NCBI GenBank assembly: GCA_049323275.1
Contig: JBMOOM010000015.1
Location: 106,672 to 170,671, forward strand
Direction: 5' to 3'
Length of the DNA: 64,000 bases
Source: Taklimakanibacter sp049323275
GTDB lineage: Bacteria > Pseudomonadota > Alphaproteobacteria > Rhizobiales > Aestuariivirgaceae
A program made the position numbers and the translations under genes. Positions 17,892 through 26,782 of this stretch are shown here, one piece after another (within the stretch, counting starts at the first letter, position 1; the number at the start of each line of letters is the position of its first letter). The notes under the pieces are model-generated. The model made no database searches, was not told the origin of the DNA, and saw only the letters and a list, made by a program, of their open reading frames with translations.

Positions 17892-18394
17892 CACGTCCAC
17901 GCATCGCTTTCGTGGTGGCGGTGGCGCGCAACGGCGTCATCGGCGCCAAGGGCGATCTGCCCTGGCGCATCTCTTCCGACCTGAAGCGCTTCAAGCAGAT
18001 CACCATGGGCAAGCCGGTGATCATGGGACGCAAGACCTGGGAGAGCCTGCCGAAGCGGCCGCTGGCCGGGCGGCTCAATATCGTCGTCACGCGCGACCGC
18101 AGCTACGAGGCTCCCGGCGCCGTCGTGGCCGCGAGTGTGGAGACGGCGCTGGCGGCAGCACGGCAGTCCGCATCCGAGGAGATCTGCGTCATCGGCGGCA
18201 GCGAAATCTTCCGGCAGTTCCTGCCGATAGCGGACCGGCTCTATCTGACCGAAGTCGATCTCACGCCCCAAGGCGATGCCGTCTTTCCGCCGCTCGATTT
18301 CAGCCAGTGGACCGAAACGTCGCGCGAGGTGCATCCGCGCGCCGAACACGACGATGCGGGCTTCGTTTTGCGCGTGCTTGACCGGAAGACCTGA
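17888..18394 (+). CDS. folA: Dihydrofolate reductase
   Basis: 168 residues. It reduces dihydrofolate to tetrahydrofolate with NADPH, regenerating the cofactor consumed by ThyA. Family features are present: VVAVARNGVIGAKGDLPW with the conserved Trp, acidic folate-binding residue in SSDLKRFKQIT, MGRKTWESLP, and CVIGGSEIFRQFLP. Start ATG overlaps the preceding stop. The thyA/folA pairing on one strand is common in bacteria. Confidence 0.96.
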   Translation: MTRPRIAFVVAVARNGVIGAKGDLPWRISSDLKRFKQITMGKPVIMGRKTWESLPKRPLAGRLNIVVTRDRSYEAPGAVVAASVETALAAARQSASEEICVIGGSEIFRQFLPIADRLYLTEVDLTPQGDAVFPPLDFSQWTETSREVHPRAEHDDAGFVLRVLDRKT

Positions 18395-18409
18395 GCCCCG
18401 CATCATTGA

Positions 18410-19699
18410 ATGATGCTTCAATATCCGACAAATCCAGACATCGTCATCATCGGGGCAGGAGCGGCCGGCATCGGCGCCGGACGCGCTTTGGCCAAGGCCG
18501 GCATTCCCTTCCTCATCATCGAGGCCAAGGACCGCATCGGCGGGCGCGCTTTCAGCGAAGCGACGAGCCTCGGCCATTTGTGGGATCATGGCTGTCACTG
18601 GTTTCATTCGGCGGACAAGAATGTTTTGCGCGGGCTCGCCGAGGAGATCGGCCACAAATTCCTGAAGAAGCCGCGCGACGGGGTCATGAAAAGCTTCATG
18701 AACGGCCAATGGACGTCCGACCCGCTGCGGCAGGATTTCGTCTGGGACATATTGGGAAAGGTGGCCGAAGCGGGCCGGCGGGGACTGGATGTGCCGGCGG
18801 CGAGCCTGCTCGACCCGGCGCATCCCTGGAATCCGATGGCGCGGCACTGGCTCTCTCTCATGTTTTCGGCCGAGCCGGAGGACATCTCGACGCGCGACGC
18901 CGGGAGTTATGACGATACCGGGCTCAATCTCGCGGTGGAGGACGGCTATGGCGCGCTCGTCGCGAAGCTCGCCGACGGACTGCCCATCGCGACAGCGGTC
19001 GCGGCGCGCAGTGTGACGGCGCGCGGGCAGGGCGTCGCGGTCGAGACGGACAAGGGGACGATCACCGCCAAGGCCGCCATCGTGGCGGTGCCGGCACGCA
19101 TGCTGGAAACCGGCAAGCTCATCATCGCCGACATGCCGGACGACATCGCCCAGGCGCTCCGGAACGTGCCGATGGGCTATTACGAGAAGATCGCCATCGC
19201 GTTTGACGGAAAAGTGTTCGAGGGCTTCGACGTGCCCTATGCCGATATCTTCGATCCGGTGGCGCCCACCACGCATCCGCTCAATTTCGAGCTGCATCCT
19301 TTCGGACGGCCGATCGCCGTCACTCACATTGCCGGCCATTTCGCCCGCGACATGGAACGGGACGGCGAGCCCGGGATGATCGATTTCGCGCTTTCGGCGC
19401 TGGTCAAGGCATTCGGCTCCGACTTGAGAAGAAGAGTCAAGAAAGCGACCGCAACCCATTGGTCTTCCGATGTTTTCATTAATGGGGCCTATTCCTGCGC
19501 GAGGCCCGGACATGGGCTTGCGCGCCGGGCCTTTGCAAATCCGATCGCCGAGCGCATCTTTCTCGCCGGCGAGCATGTGCATGCCTCGTTCTATGCGACC
19601 GCGCATGGCGCCTTCGAAACCGGGATTGCTGCCGCAGCGAAAGCGTCAACGGCCGCCGGACATAATGCTGCGGGCGCCAAACAGGCGGTTTCCGTCTGA
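18410..19699 (+). CDS. Flavin-dependent amine oxidase-like oxidoreductase
   Basis: 429 residues. An N-terminal Rossmann motif (IVIIGAGAAGIGAGRAL, then IIEAKDRIGGRAFS) is the dinucleotide and FAD signature of the flavin monoamine oxidase/phytoene desaturase superfamily. The C-terminal FAD motif is RIFLAGEHVH followed by GAFETGIAAA. It should be a soluble FAD enzyme oxidising an amine or similar substrate, which is unknown. Two adjacent ATGs (18410, 18413) can serve as start. It follows folA by 15 bases and is followed by a 70-base gap before hflK. Confidence 0.82.
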   Translation: MMLQYPTNPDIVIIGAGAAGIGAGRALAKAGIPFLIIEAKDRIGGRAFSEATSLGHLWDHGCHWFHSADKNVLRGLAEEIGHKFLKKPRDGVMKSFMNGQWTSDPLRQDFVWDILGKVAEAGRRGLDVPAASLLDPAHPWNPMARHWLSLMFSAEPEDISTRDAGSYDDTGLNLAVEDGYGALVAKLADGLPIATAVAARSVTARGQGVAVETDKGTITAKAAIVAVPARMLETGKLIIADMPDDIAQALRNVPMGYYEKIAIAFDGKVFEGFDVPYADIFDPVAPTTHPLNFELHPFGRPIAVTHIAGHFARDMERDGEPGMIDFALSALVKAFGSDLRRRVKKATATHWSSDVFINGAYSCARPGHGLARRAFANPIAERIFLAGEHVHASFYATAHGAFETGIAAAAKASTAAGHNAAGAKQAVSV

Positions 19700-19769
19700 A
19701 TTGCAAGTTGGACTTCCGTGCTCCAAATTCCTATATGAGCGCGACGCATAACGACAAGGGTAAGATTCA

Positions 19770-20864
19770 ATGCCGTGGAACAAGGATGGCGGTGGCGGAG
19801 GCAATCGTGGCCCCTGGGGGCAAGGTCCCTGGGGACAGGGACCGGGAGGTCCCTCCGGCGGCAATCGCGGCCCCACCCCACCCGATCTCGATGAACTGAT
19901 CCGCAAGGGCCAGGACAGCCTGAAAAACATCCTGCCCGGCGGCGCCGGCGGGCGCAGCACCTGGATCATCTTCATCCTCGCCATCCTCGCGCTGATCGCC
20001 TTCAACAGCGTCTATCAGGTGCAGGCCGACGAGCGCGGCGTCGTGCTCCGGCTCGGCAGCTACACCCGCACCGTCAATCCGGGCCTGCATTTCGCCGTCT
20101 GGCCGGTCGAGACGCTCGAGACGGTGCAGGTCGAATCGGAACGGCAGACCTCGATCGGCGCGACCGCCAATGAAGGGCTGATGCTGGCGGGCGACCAGAA
20201 CCTGGTCGATATCCGCTTCACCGTGCTGTGGAAGATCAAGAATCCGGAAGAATTTCTCTTCAATGTGAGCGACCAGGAAAAGCTGGTCAGGGTCGTGGCC
20301 GAAAGCGCCATGCGCGAGATCGTCGGCCGTACGCCGGCTGAAGAAGTGCGCACCACCGGCCGTCTGGCCGCCCAGGACCAGGTCATGGGCATCAGCCAGA
20401 CCACGCTCGACAGCTATGCGGCCGGCATCCTGATCACCGGCCTCAAGCTCGAAAAGGCCGACCCGCCGGCGGAAGTGCTCGATGCCTTCGAAGAAGTGCA
20501 GCGCGCCGAGCAGGACCAGGCCCGTCTCATCAACGAAGCCGATCAGTATGCCAATCAGCGCCGCCGCCTCGTCGAAGGCGAAGCCGCCAAGCTCGTCGAA
20601 GACGCCAAGGGCTACAAGGCCCGGGTGACGCTCGAGGCCCAAGGTGAAGCGCAGCGCTTCCTCAGCGTCTATGAGGAATACGCCAAGGCACAGGACGTGA
20701 CGCGCAAGCGCATGTTCCTCGAAACGCTGGAGGATATTCTCGCCAAGTCGAACAAGGTGATCATCGAAGGCGACGGCCAGGGCGTGGTTCCCTATCTGCC
20801 GCTGCCGGAACTGCAGAAACGCCAGAACAGCACGACGACGCCGACCCAAGGAGCCAATCAATGA
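19770..20864 (+). CDS. hflK: FtsH protease modulator HflK
   Basis: 364 residues. A Gly/Pro-rich cytoplasmic N-terminus (about 1-60) precedes one membrane helix (about 70-88) and a band-7/SPFH domain (from VQADERGVVLRLGSYTRTVNPGLH). With HflC it forms the periplasm-facing cage around FtsH and modulates degradation of membrane proteins. A heptad-rich region follows (EEVQRAEQDQARLINEAD...). Its stop overlaps the hflC ATG by 4 bases, so the two subunits are made in step. Confidence 0.96.
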   Translation: MPWNKDGGGGGNRGPWGQGPWGQGPGGPSGGNRGPTPPDLDELIRKGQDSLKNILPGGAGGRSTWIIFILAILALIAFNSVYQVQADERGVVLRLGSYTRTVNPGLHFAVWPVETLETVQVESERQTSIGATANEGLMLAGDQNLVDIRFTVLWKIKNPEEFLFNVSDQEKLVRVVAESAMREIVGRTPAEEVRTTGRLAAQDQVMGISQTTLDSYAAGILITGLKLEKADPPAEVLDAFEEVQRAEQDQARLINEADQYANQRRRLVEGEAAKLVEDAKGYKARVTLEAQGEAQRFLSVYEEYAKAQDVTRKRMFLETLEDILAKSNKVIIEGDGQGVVPYLPLPELQKRQNSTTTPTQGANQ

Positions 20865-21742
20865 ACTTCTTCAAATCCTTCGGGGTCATCATCATCGTCG
20901 TGCTGGGCTTGATCGTCTGGTCATCGACCTTCATCGTCGATGAACGCAAGAAGGCGCTGGTGCTGCGCTTCGGCGAGATCAACCGCATCGTCGAGAAGCC
21001 GGGCCTCTATTTCAAGATCCCGGTCGCCGACGACGTGGTGCCGATCGAGGACCGCATGATCCTGTGGACGAGCGACAATATGAGCGTCCAGGTGGTGGAC
21101 GGCCGGCGCTATCTGGTCGACGCCGTCACCATGGCGCGCATCGTCAACGCCCAGCGTTTCCGCGAAACGGTGGGCGCCGACCTGACGCGCGCCTGGGACC
21201 GCATCCGCACCCGTCTCGACGCCGCTCTGCGCCAGACCTACGGCAAGCGCACCTTCGACGCGGCTCTGTCCAAGGATCGCGCCGTGATGATGCGCGAGAT
21301 CCGCGACCAGGTTCGCACCGAAGCGCTCAATAACGGCATCGAGATCGTCGATGTCCGCATCGTGCGCACCGATCTCATGGACGAGGTGCTGAAGAACACC
21401 TATGAGCGGATGAGCTCGGAGCGCATCGCCGAGGCCAAGGACCTGCGCGGCCGCGGCGAGGCGCGCAAAATCGAGATCATGGCCCAGGCCGACCGCGCCT
21501 ATACGGAGAAGCTGGCCGACGCCCAGCGCCAGTCGGAGGTCATCCGCGGCGAAGGCGAGGGCGAGCGCAACCGCATCTTCGCCGACGCCTTCCAGAAGGA
21601 TCCCGAATTCTTCGACTTCTACCGGTCGATGCAGGCTTATGTGAGAAGCCTGTCGGACTCGGGCACCACCATGGTGCTGAAGCCGGATTCGGATTTCTTC
21701 AAGTATCTCGGCATGGACAAGGCCAAGCCGGCCGCGCCCTGA
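20861..21742 (+). CDS. hflC: FtsH protease modulator HflC
   Basis: 293 residues. An N-terminal signal-anchor (about 5-25) leads into an SPFH domain (VDERKKALVLRFGEINRIVEKPGLYFK) and a coiled-coil region with the QRQSEVIRGEGEGERNRI motif typical of HflC. It is the partner of HflK in the HflKC-FtsH membrane-protein quality-control complex. It is coupled to hflK by an ATGA overlap and is followed 12 bases later by the DUF2065 gene, a widely conserved order. Confidence 0.96.
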   Translation: MNFFKSFGVIIIVVLGLIVWSSTFIVDERKKALVLRFGEINRIVEKPGLYFKIPVADDVVPIEDRMILWTSDNMSVQVVDGRRYLVDAVTMARIVNAQRFRETVGADLTRAWDRIRTRLDAALRQTYGKRTFDAALSKDRAVMMREIRDQVRTEALNNGIEIVDVRIVRTDLMDEVLKNTYERMSSERIAEAKDLRGRGEARKIEIMAQADRAYTEKLADAQRQSEVIRGEGEGERNRIFADAFQKDPEFFDFYRSMQAYVRSLSDSGTTMVLKPDSDFFKYLGMDKAKPAAP

Positions 21743-21754
21743 CGCTCGCAAGCC

Positions 21755-21952
21755 ATGAGCGACTTCATCACGGCCCTCGGTCTCGTCTTCGTGATCGAGG
21801 GCCTTCTTTATGCCTTTGTTCCGGGCCATCTGAAGGCGGTGATCGCGCTGATGCAGAACACCGCCGATGATGCCCTGAGACTGGGCGGACTCATCGCCGC
21901 CGCTTTCGGCGTGGCTCTGGTCTGGCTCGCCAGATCGGTTATCGGATCATGA
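21755..21952 (+). CDS. DUF2065 family small membrane protein
   Basis: 65 residues with two predicted membrane segments (about 3-22 and 42-62) joined by a short loop (PGHLKAVIALMQNTADDALR). This is the DUF2065 family (YjeT-like), regularly encoded directly behind hflKC. Its role is unknown; genomic context suggests a link to the HflKC-FtsH complex. It lies 12 bases after hflC and 82 before degP. Confidence 0.85.
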   Translation: MSDFITALGLVFVIEGLLYAFVPGHLKAVIALMQNTADDALRLGGLIAAAFGVALVWLARSVIGS

Positions 21953-22034
21953 AATCGTGATCCATAGGGCGCTTGCGGGCGCCAAGCGTTGGACGCTTAC
22001 TCACCTGACGATGTGATGACGGAGATCTAAGGTT

Positions 22035-23516
<1,482 letters not shown>

Positions 23517-23536
23517 TCCGTCTCCCCTACGAAAAG

Positions 23537-23562
23537 AAAAGAGCGCCGAAAGGCGCTCTTTT
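23537..23562. terminator. Strong bidirectional intrinsic terminator
   Basis: AAAAGAGCGCC (23537-23547) pairs perfectly with GGCGCTCTTTT (23552-23562) around a GAAA tetraloop. With A and T runs on both sides it can end transcription of degP on the plus strand and of the convergent cysteine-repeat gene on the minus strand. Confidence 0.9.
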
Positions 23563-23586
23563 CGTCTGTCCTGCCGGAAGGGGGCT

Positions 23587-24753
23587 TCAGCTCGTGCCCT
23601 TCAGGCGGGCGTTGCACAGGCTGTAATAGCCGCCGCCCTTCTGAATCCATTTGAGGCCGCCCAGCGCGTTGTCCTCCTTGTTCGCATAATACTGCTGCAG
23701 GCAGGTATGCATGCGGGCCTTGCCCTCGGATTCATTCGAATATTTGGAGGAAATGGCGCGCGGGAACTTGACGCCCCTGGGAGCCTTGATCTGCGGCATC
23801 TCCGGCTCGTCGGTATATTGAGCTTCGCTCTCGGCCGGCACCGTCTCGTCGTCAGCCGCATCGGCGCTGCATTTGGCCTTGCGGAAGTCGTTCCACTTCA
23901 GTCCGCCGAGCGTGCCCGATTCCTTGGCCGACTGATATTTGACGCTGCACTCCTTCATCGACAGGCCGCCGCCAGAACCCGTCGAGGCCTTGGTCGCCTT
24001 GAATTCGGTGGAAGCGCCGGGGCCGCATTCGGCCTTGCGGTAGTCGTTCCACTTCATGCCGTTGAGCGCATTGGCCGCCTTGGCCGCCTGATATTTGGCG
24101 CTGCACTGCTGGGACGTGAGACCTTTGGTGGCATCATCGTCGGTCGTGGCCACGGTCTTCTTGGTCTTGCTCGTGGTCTTCTCGACTTCGGCGCTCGAGC
24201 CCGGACCGCATTCGGCCTTGCGGAAGTCGTTCCACTTCATGTCGCCGAGCGTACCGGCTTCCTTGGCCGCCTGGTATTTGGCGCTGCACTGCTTCGAGGT
24301 GAGGCCCTTGGCATCATCGTCGCCGGAAGCCGCGGCCTTCTTGGTCTTCGTCTTGGCCTTCTCGATCTCGGCGGAAGCGCCGGGGCCGCATTCGGCCTTG
24401 CGGAAGTCGTTCCACTTCATGTCGCCGAGCGTGCCGGCCTCCTTGGCGGCCTGGTATTTGGCGCTGCACTGCTTCGAGGTGAGCCCCTTGGCGTCATCAT
24501 CGTCGGAGGCGGCAGCCTTCTTGGTCTTTGCCTTGGTCGCCGCCGCGGCATCATCATCGGCGGCGGCGGCGCCGTCCGCGCATTGCGCTTTGCGGAACTC
24601 GTTCCAGTTCATGCCCTTCAGCGTTCCCGCTTCCTTGGCCGCCTGGTATTTCACGCTGCATTCCTTGCTGGAGAGAGCGCTTGCGGGTGTGACCGCGAAA
24701 CCAGCCGCCGCCAGGGCGAAACCTGCCAGGGCTGTCAGACGAATCATGTTCAT
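23587..24753 (-). CDS. Secreted protein with five 29-residue cysteine-bounded repeats
   Basis: 388 residues from ATG 24753, chosen because GGAGG lies 6 bases upstream and it gives a clean signal peptide (cleavage near A26); an upstream ATG at 24798 would bury it. Five 29-residue repeats (30-58, 94-122, 154-182, 215-243, 267-295) follow the pattern xxCSxKYQxAKxxGxLxxMxWNxFRKAxC. A sixth, diverged copy lies at 349-380 (CLQQYYANKEDNALGGLKW...C). Linkers are Asp/Lys/Ala-rich. Every repeat starts and ends with Cys, suggesting one disulfide per unit in the periplasm. I do not recognise a named family; function unknown. Confidence 0.8.
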   Translation of the reverse strand: MNMIRLTALAGFALAAAGFAVTPASALSSKECSVKYQAAKEAGTLKGMNWNEFRKAQCADGAAAADDDAAAATKAKTKKAAASDDDDAKGLTSKQCSAKYQAAKEAGTLGDMKWNDFRKAECGPGASAEIEKAKTKTKKAAASGDDDAKGLTSKQCSAKYQAAKEAGTLGDMKWNDFRKAECGPGSSAEVEKTTSKTKKTVATTDDDATKGLTSQQCSAKYQAAKAANALNGMKWNDYRKAECGPGASTEFKATKASTGSGGGLSMKECSVKYQSAKESGTLGGLKWNDFRKAKCSADAADDETVPAESEAQYTDEPEMPQIKAPRGVKFPRAISSKYSNESEGKARMHTCLQQYYANKEDNALGGLKWIQKGGGYYSLCNARLKGTS

Positions 24754-24836
24754 TGAGGCCTCCATGGGTGCCGAGGCACCGGTGCCGCACTCTAACAAAA
24801 ACGTGATGACGAAAAAAGCACGCCTGTTGCGGGCGG

Positions 24837-25718
24837 TCAGGCGGCAAATTCGTTAACGCCGTAGCCCTGGAGGTACAGAAGCGCGGTCAGGTCGCCGTGA
24901 TTGATGCGCACCGAGACCTGCTCCTGGACCTTGGGCTTGGCATGGAGCGCCACGCCGAGGCCCGCCTTGCGCAGCATCGGGATGTCATTGGCGCCGTCGC
25001 CCACCGCCACCGCGTCCGCCACGGTGATGCCGAGCCTCGCGGTGATCTCGTCGAGCGCCCGGACCTTGGCGTCCTGGCCGAGGATCGGCTCGCGGACACC
25101 GCCGGTGAGGCGGCCTTCGGCGATGAGCAGCTCATTGGCGCGGTCTTCGTCGAAGCACAGTTTTTGCGCCACGTAAGATGTGAACTGGACGAAGCCGCCG
25201 GACACCAGAGCGGCATAGGCGCCATGGGCCTTCATCGTGGCGATGAGCGTCCTGCCACCCGGGGTGAAGGTGATCCGTTCCTCCAGCACCTTGGCGATGG
25301 CTTCTTCGGGCAGGCCCTTCATCAGCTGCAGGCGCGCCTTCAGCGCCGCCTCGAAATCGAGCTCGCCCCGCATGGCGCGGGCGGTGATCTCCTTGATGCG
25401 CTCGCCGACATCCGCCAGCGCGCCCAATTCGTCGATGCATTCCTGGCCGATCATGGTCGAATCCATGTCGGCGATCAGCAGCCGCTTGCGCCGGTTCTGG
25501 GCCGGCACAAGGGCGATGTCGATGGGCAGATCCTTCACCAGCCGTTGGAGCTCAGCGGCAAGGCCCGGAAAGGTTGCGGCGCCGACAGAGGCCTGCAATG
25601 CTTCATTTTCACATAGCCACCCGGGCTGCGCCGATGTCAGCTCGGCCAACGCCTTCTTCACCGCCTCGTCGATTGCGCGCGAGCCCGGGGCTGCTATGAG
25701 AATGACAACGGAGTCCAT
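24837..25718 (-). CDS. serB: Phosphoserine phosphatase
   Basis: 293 residues from ATG 25718 (MDSVVILIAAPG); the frame stays open further upstream but that part is antisense to miaA. The HAD catalytic motif is LLIADMDSTMIGQECIDELG (nucleophile Asp in DMDST), with LVSGGF and GDGANDIPML completing motifs II and III/IV. It performs the last step of serine synthesis. The N-terminal 75 residues form an ACT-like region as in SerB of proteobacteria. It diverges from miaA with only 6 bases between the two start codons. Confidence 0.95.
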   Translation of the reverse strand: MDSVVILIAAPGSRAIDEAVKKALAELTSAQPGWLCENEALQASVGAATFPGLAAELQRLVKDLPIDIALVPAQNRRKRLLIADMDSTMIGQECIDELGALADVGERIKEITARAMRGELDFEAALKARLQLMKGLPEEAIAKVLEERITFTPGGRTLIATMKAHGAYAALVSGGFVQFTSYVAQKLCFDEDRANELLIAEGRLTGGVREPILGQDAKVRALDEITARLGITVADAVAVGDGANDIPMLRKAGLGVALHAKPKVQEQVSVRINHGDLTALLYLQGYGVNEFAA

Positions 25719-25724
25719 CCAGCC

Positions 25725-26594
25725 ATGTCCTTGGAAAAACGAGCGGTGCTTATCGCAGGACCGACTGCCAGCGGCAAGTCGGCATTGGCGATCGCGCTCG
25801 CGCATGAAAAGGGCGGCGTCATCGTCAATGCCGATGCGATGCAGGTCTATCGCGAACTGCGCATTCTGACCGCGCGGCCCAGCGAAGAGGATGAGGCGCA
25901 GGTGCCGCACCGGCTCTATGGCCATGTGCCGGGAGCCGGCGCCTATTCCGTGGCGCGCTGGCTCGCCGATGCGACGGCCGAGCTTGAGGCGGTCTGGCGG
26001 TCGGGCCGCGTGCCCATCATCACCGGCGGCACCGGCCTCTATTTCAAGGCGCTGGAGCAGGGGCTCGCCGACATTCCGCTGATCCCCGCCGACATCACGC
26101 AGAAATGGCGCGACGCCAAGGGCGATCTCCATGCCGAGCTCGCCAAGCGCGACGAGGGGGCGGCGGCGCGCCTTAACCCTAACGACCGGCAGCGGATCAT
26201 AAGGGCGCTCGAGGTGTTCGAGGGCACCGGCAAGCCGCTCGACCACTGGCAGAGGGCCGCCCAGGGCAAGGCGGTGCTGGCGGGCGTCGCGGTCGAGAGA
26301 ATATTCCTCAATCCGGACCGCAAGGTCCTCCATGCCAGGGCCAATGAGCGGTTTGCCCGCATGGTGAAGGAGGGGGCGGTCGAGGAGGTCAAGGCGCTGC
26401 TGGCGCTCGGGCTCGAGCCCAAGGTGCCGGTCATGAAGGCCATCGGGGTCAAGCAGCTGGCCGCCTGGCTCGCAGGCTGGCGGGGGCTGGAGGACGCCAT
26501 CGAGGCCGGCCAGGCGGCCACCCGGCAGTATATCAAGCGCCAGCTCACCTGGTGGCGGCATCAGATGCCGGGCTGGGAAGAGCGACGCGCTTGA
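25725..26594 (+). CDS. miaA: tRNA dimethylallyltransferase
   Basis: 289 residues. Transfers dimethylallyl from DMAPP to A37 of tRNAs that read UNN codons. The P-loop is AGPTASGKSALA (about 9-20), followed by VNADAMQVYREL, the DSxQxY-type motif, and GGTGLYFKAL. The product is a little shorter than E. coli MiaA (316), as usual in alphaproteobacteria. The start lies 6 bases from the divergent serB start. The stop codon overlaps the -35 hexamer of the ilvBN leader promoter (26591-26596). Confidence 0.96.
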   Translation: MSLEKRAVLIAGPTASGKSALAIALAHEKGGVIVNADAMQVYRELRILTARPSEEDEAQVPHRLYGHVPGAGAYSVARWLADATAELEAVWRSGRVPIITGGTGLYFKALEQGLADIPLIPADITQKWRDAKGDLHAELAKRDEGAAARLNPNDRQRIIRALEVFEGTGKPLDHWQRAAQGKAVLAGVAVERIFLNPDRKVLHARANERFARMVKEGAVEEVKALLALGLEPKVPVMKAIGVKQLAAWLAGWRGLEDAIEAGQAATRQYIKRQLTWWRHQMPGWEERRA

Positions 26595-26619
26595 CCTTTT
26601 CCGCCGGGCCCACTACAAG
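26591..26619 (+). promoter_or_regulatory. Candidate sigma-70-type promoter of the ilvBN leader
   Basis: TTGACC (26591-26596), a 17-base spacer and TACAAG (26614-26619). The predicted start of transcription falls about 7-8 bases later, at or next to the leader-peptide ATG (26627), which would make the leader mRNA essentially leaderless, as established for trpL of Sinorhizobium meliloti. However, an AAGG six bases before the ATG overlaps the -10 box and would only serve as a ribosome site if transcription began further upstream. Confidence 0.55.
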
Positions 26620-26626
26620 GCTCGCC

Positions 26627-26680
26627 ATGAACCAATCTCTCGTTCTTATCGTAGGAAGGCGCGTCGCCGGGGCAGCTTGA
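26627..26680 (+). CDS. ilvBN leader peptide (branched-chain attenuator)
   Basis: A 17-residue open frame, MNQSLVLIVGRRVAGAA. Codons 5-9 read Leu-Val-Leu-Ile-Val (26639-26653), an uninterrupted run of the three end products of the pathway. It is too short for usual gene callers. Just downstream are a 7-bp helix (26659-26665 with 26699-26705) enclosing a GGCAGC/GCTGCC hairpin, and then an intrinsic terminator (26706-26731) ahead of ilvB. The arrangement is the classic one for ribosome-mediated attenuation: stalling at scarce branched-chain tRNAs would refold the leader and let transcription reach ilvBN. Confidence 0.85.
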   Translation: MNQSLVLIVGRRVAGAA

Positions 26681-26705
26681 GCTGCCGCGATACTGGCTGA
26701 CGCGC

Positions 26706-26731
26706 AAAGGGCTCCCTCGGGGGCCTTTTTT
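26706..26731 (+). terminator. Attenuator terminator of ilvBN
   Basis: AAAGG(G)CTCC pairs with GGGGCCTTT around a short loop, with one bulged G, and runs into a six-T tract (26726-26731). It lies 25 bases after the leader-peptide stop and 51 before the ilvB ATG, in the position expected for a conditional terminator. Confidence 0.8.
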
Positions 26732-26782
26732 ATTGCCCGCGATGGAACGGAAGCACGAGGACAAAGAAGAAGGAAGAGGACG

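Noticed and set aside
24837..26561. 574-residue version of SerB on the minus strand
   Set aside because: The upstream half is antisense to miaA; the true start is the conserved MDSVVILI at 25718.
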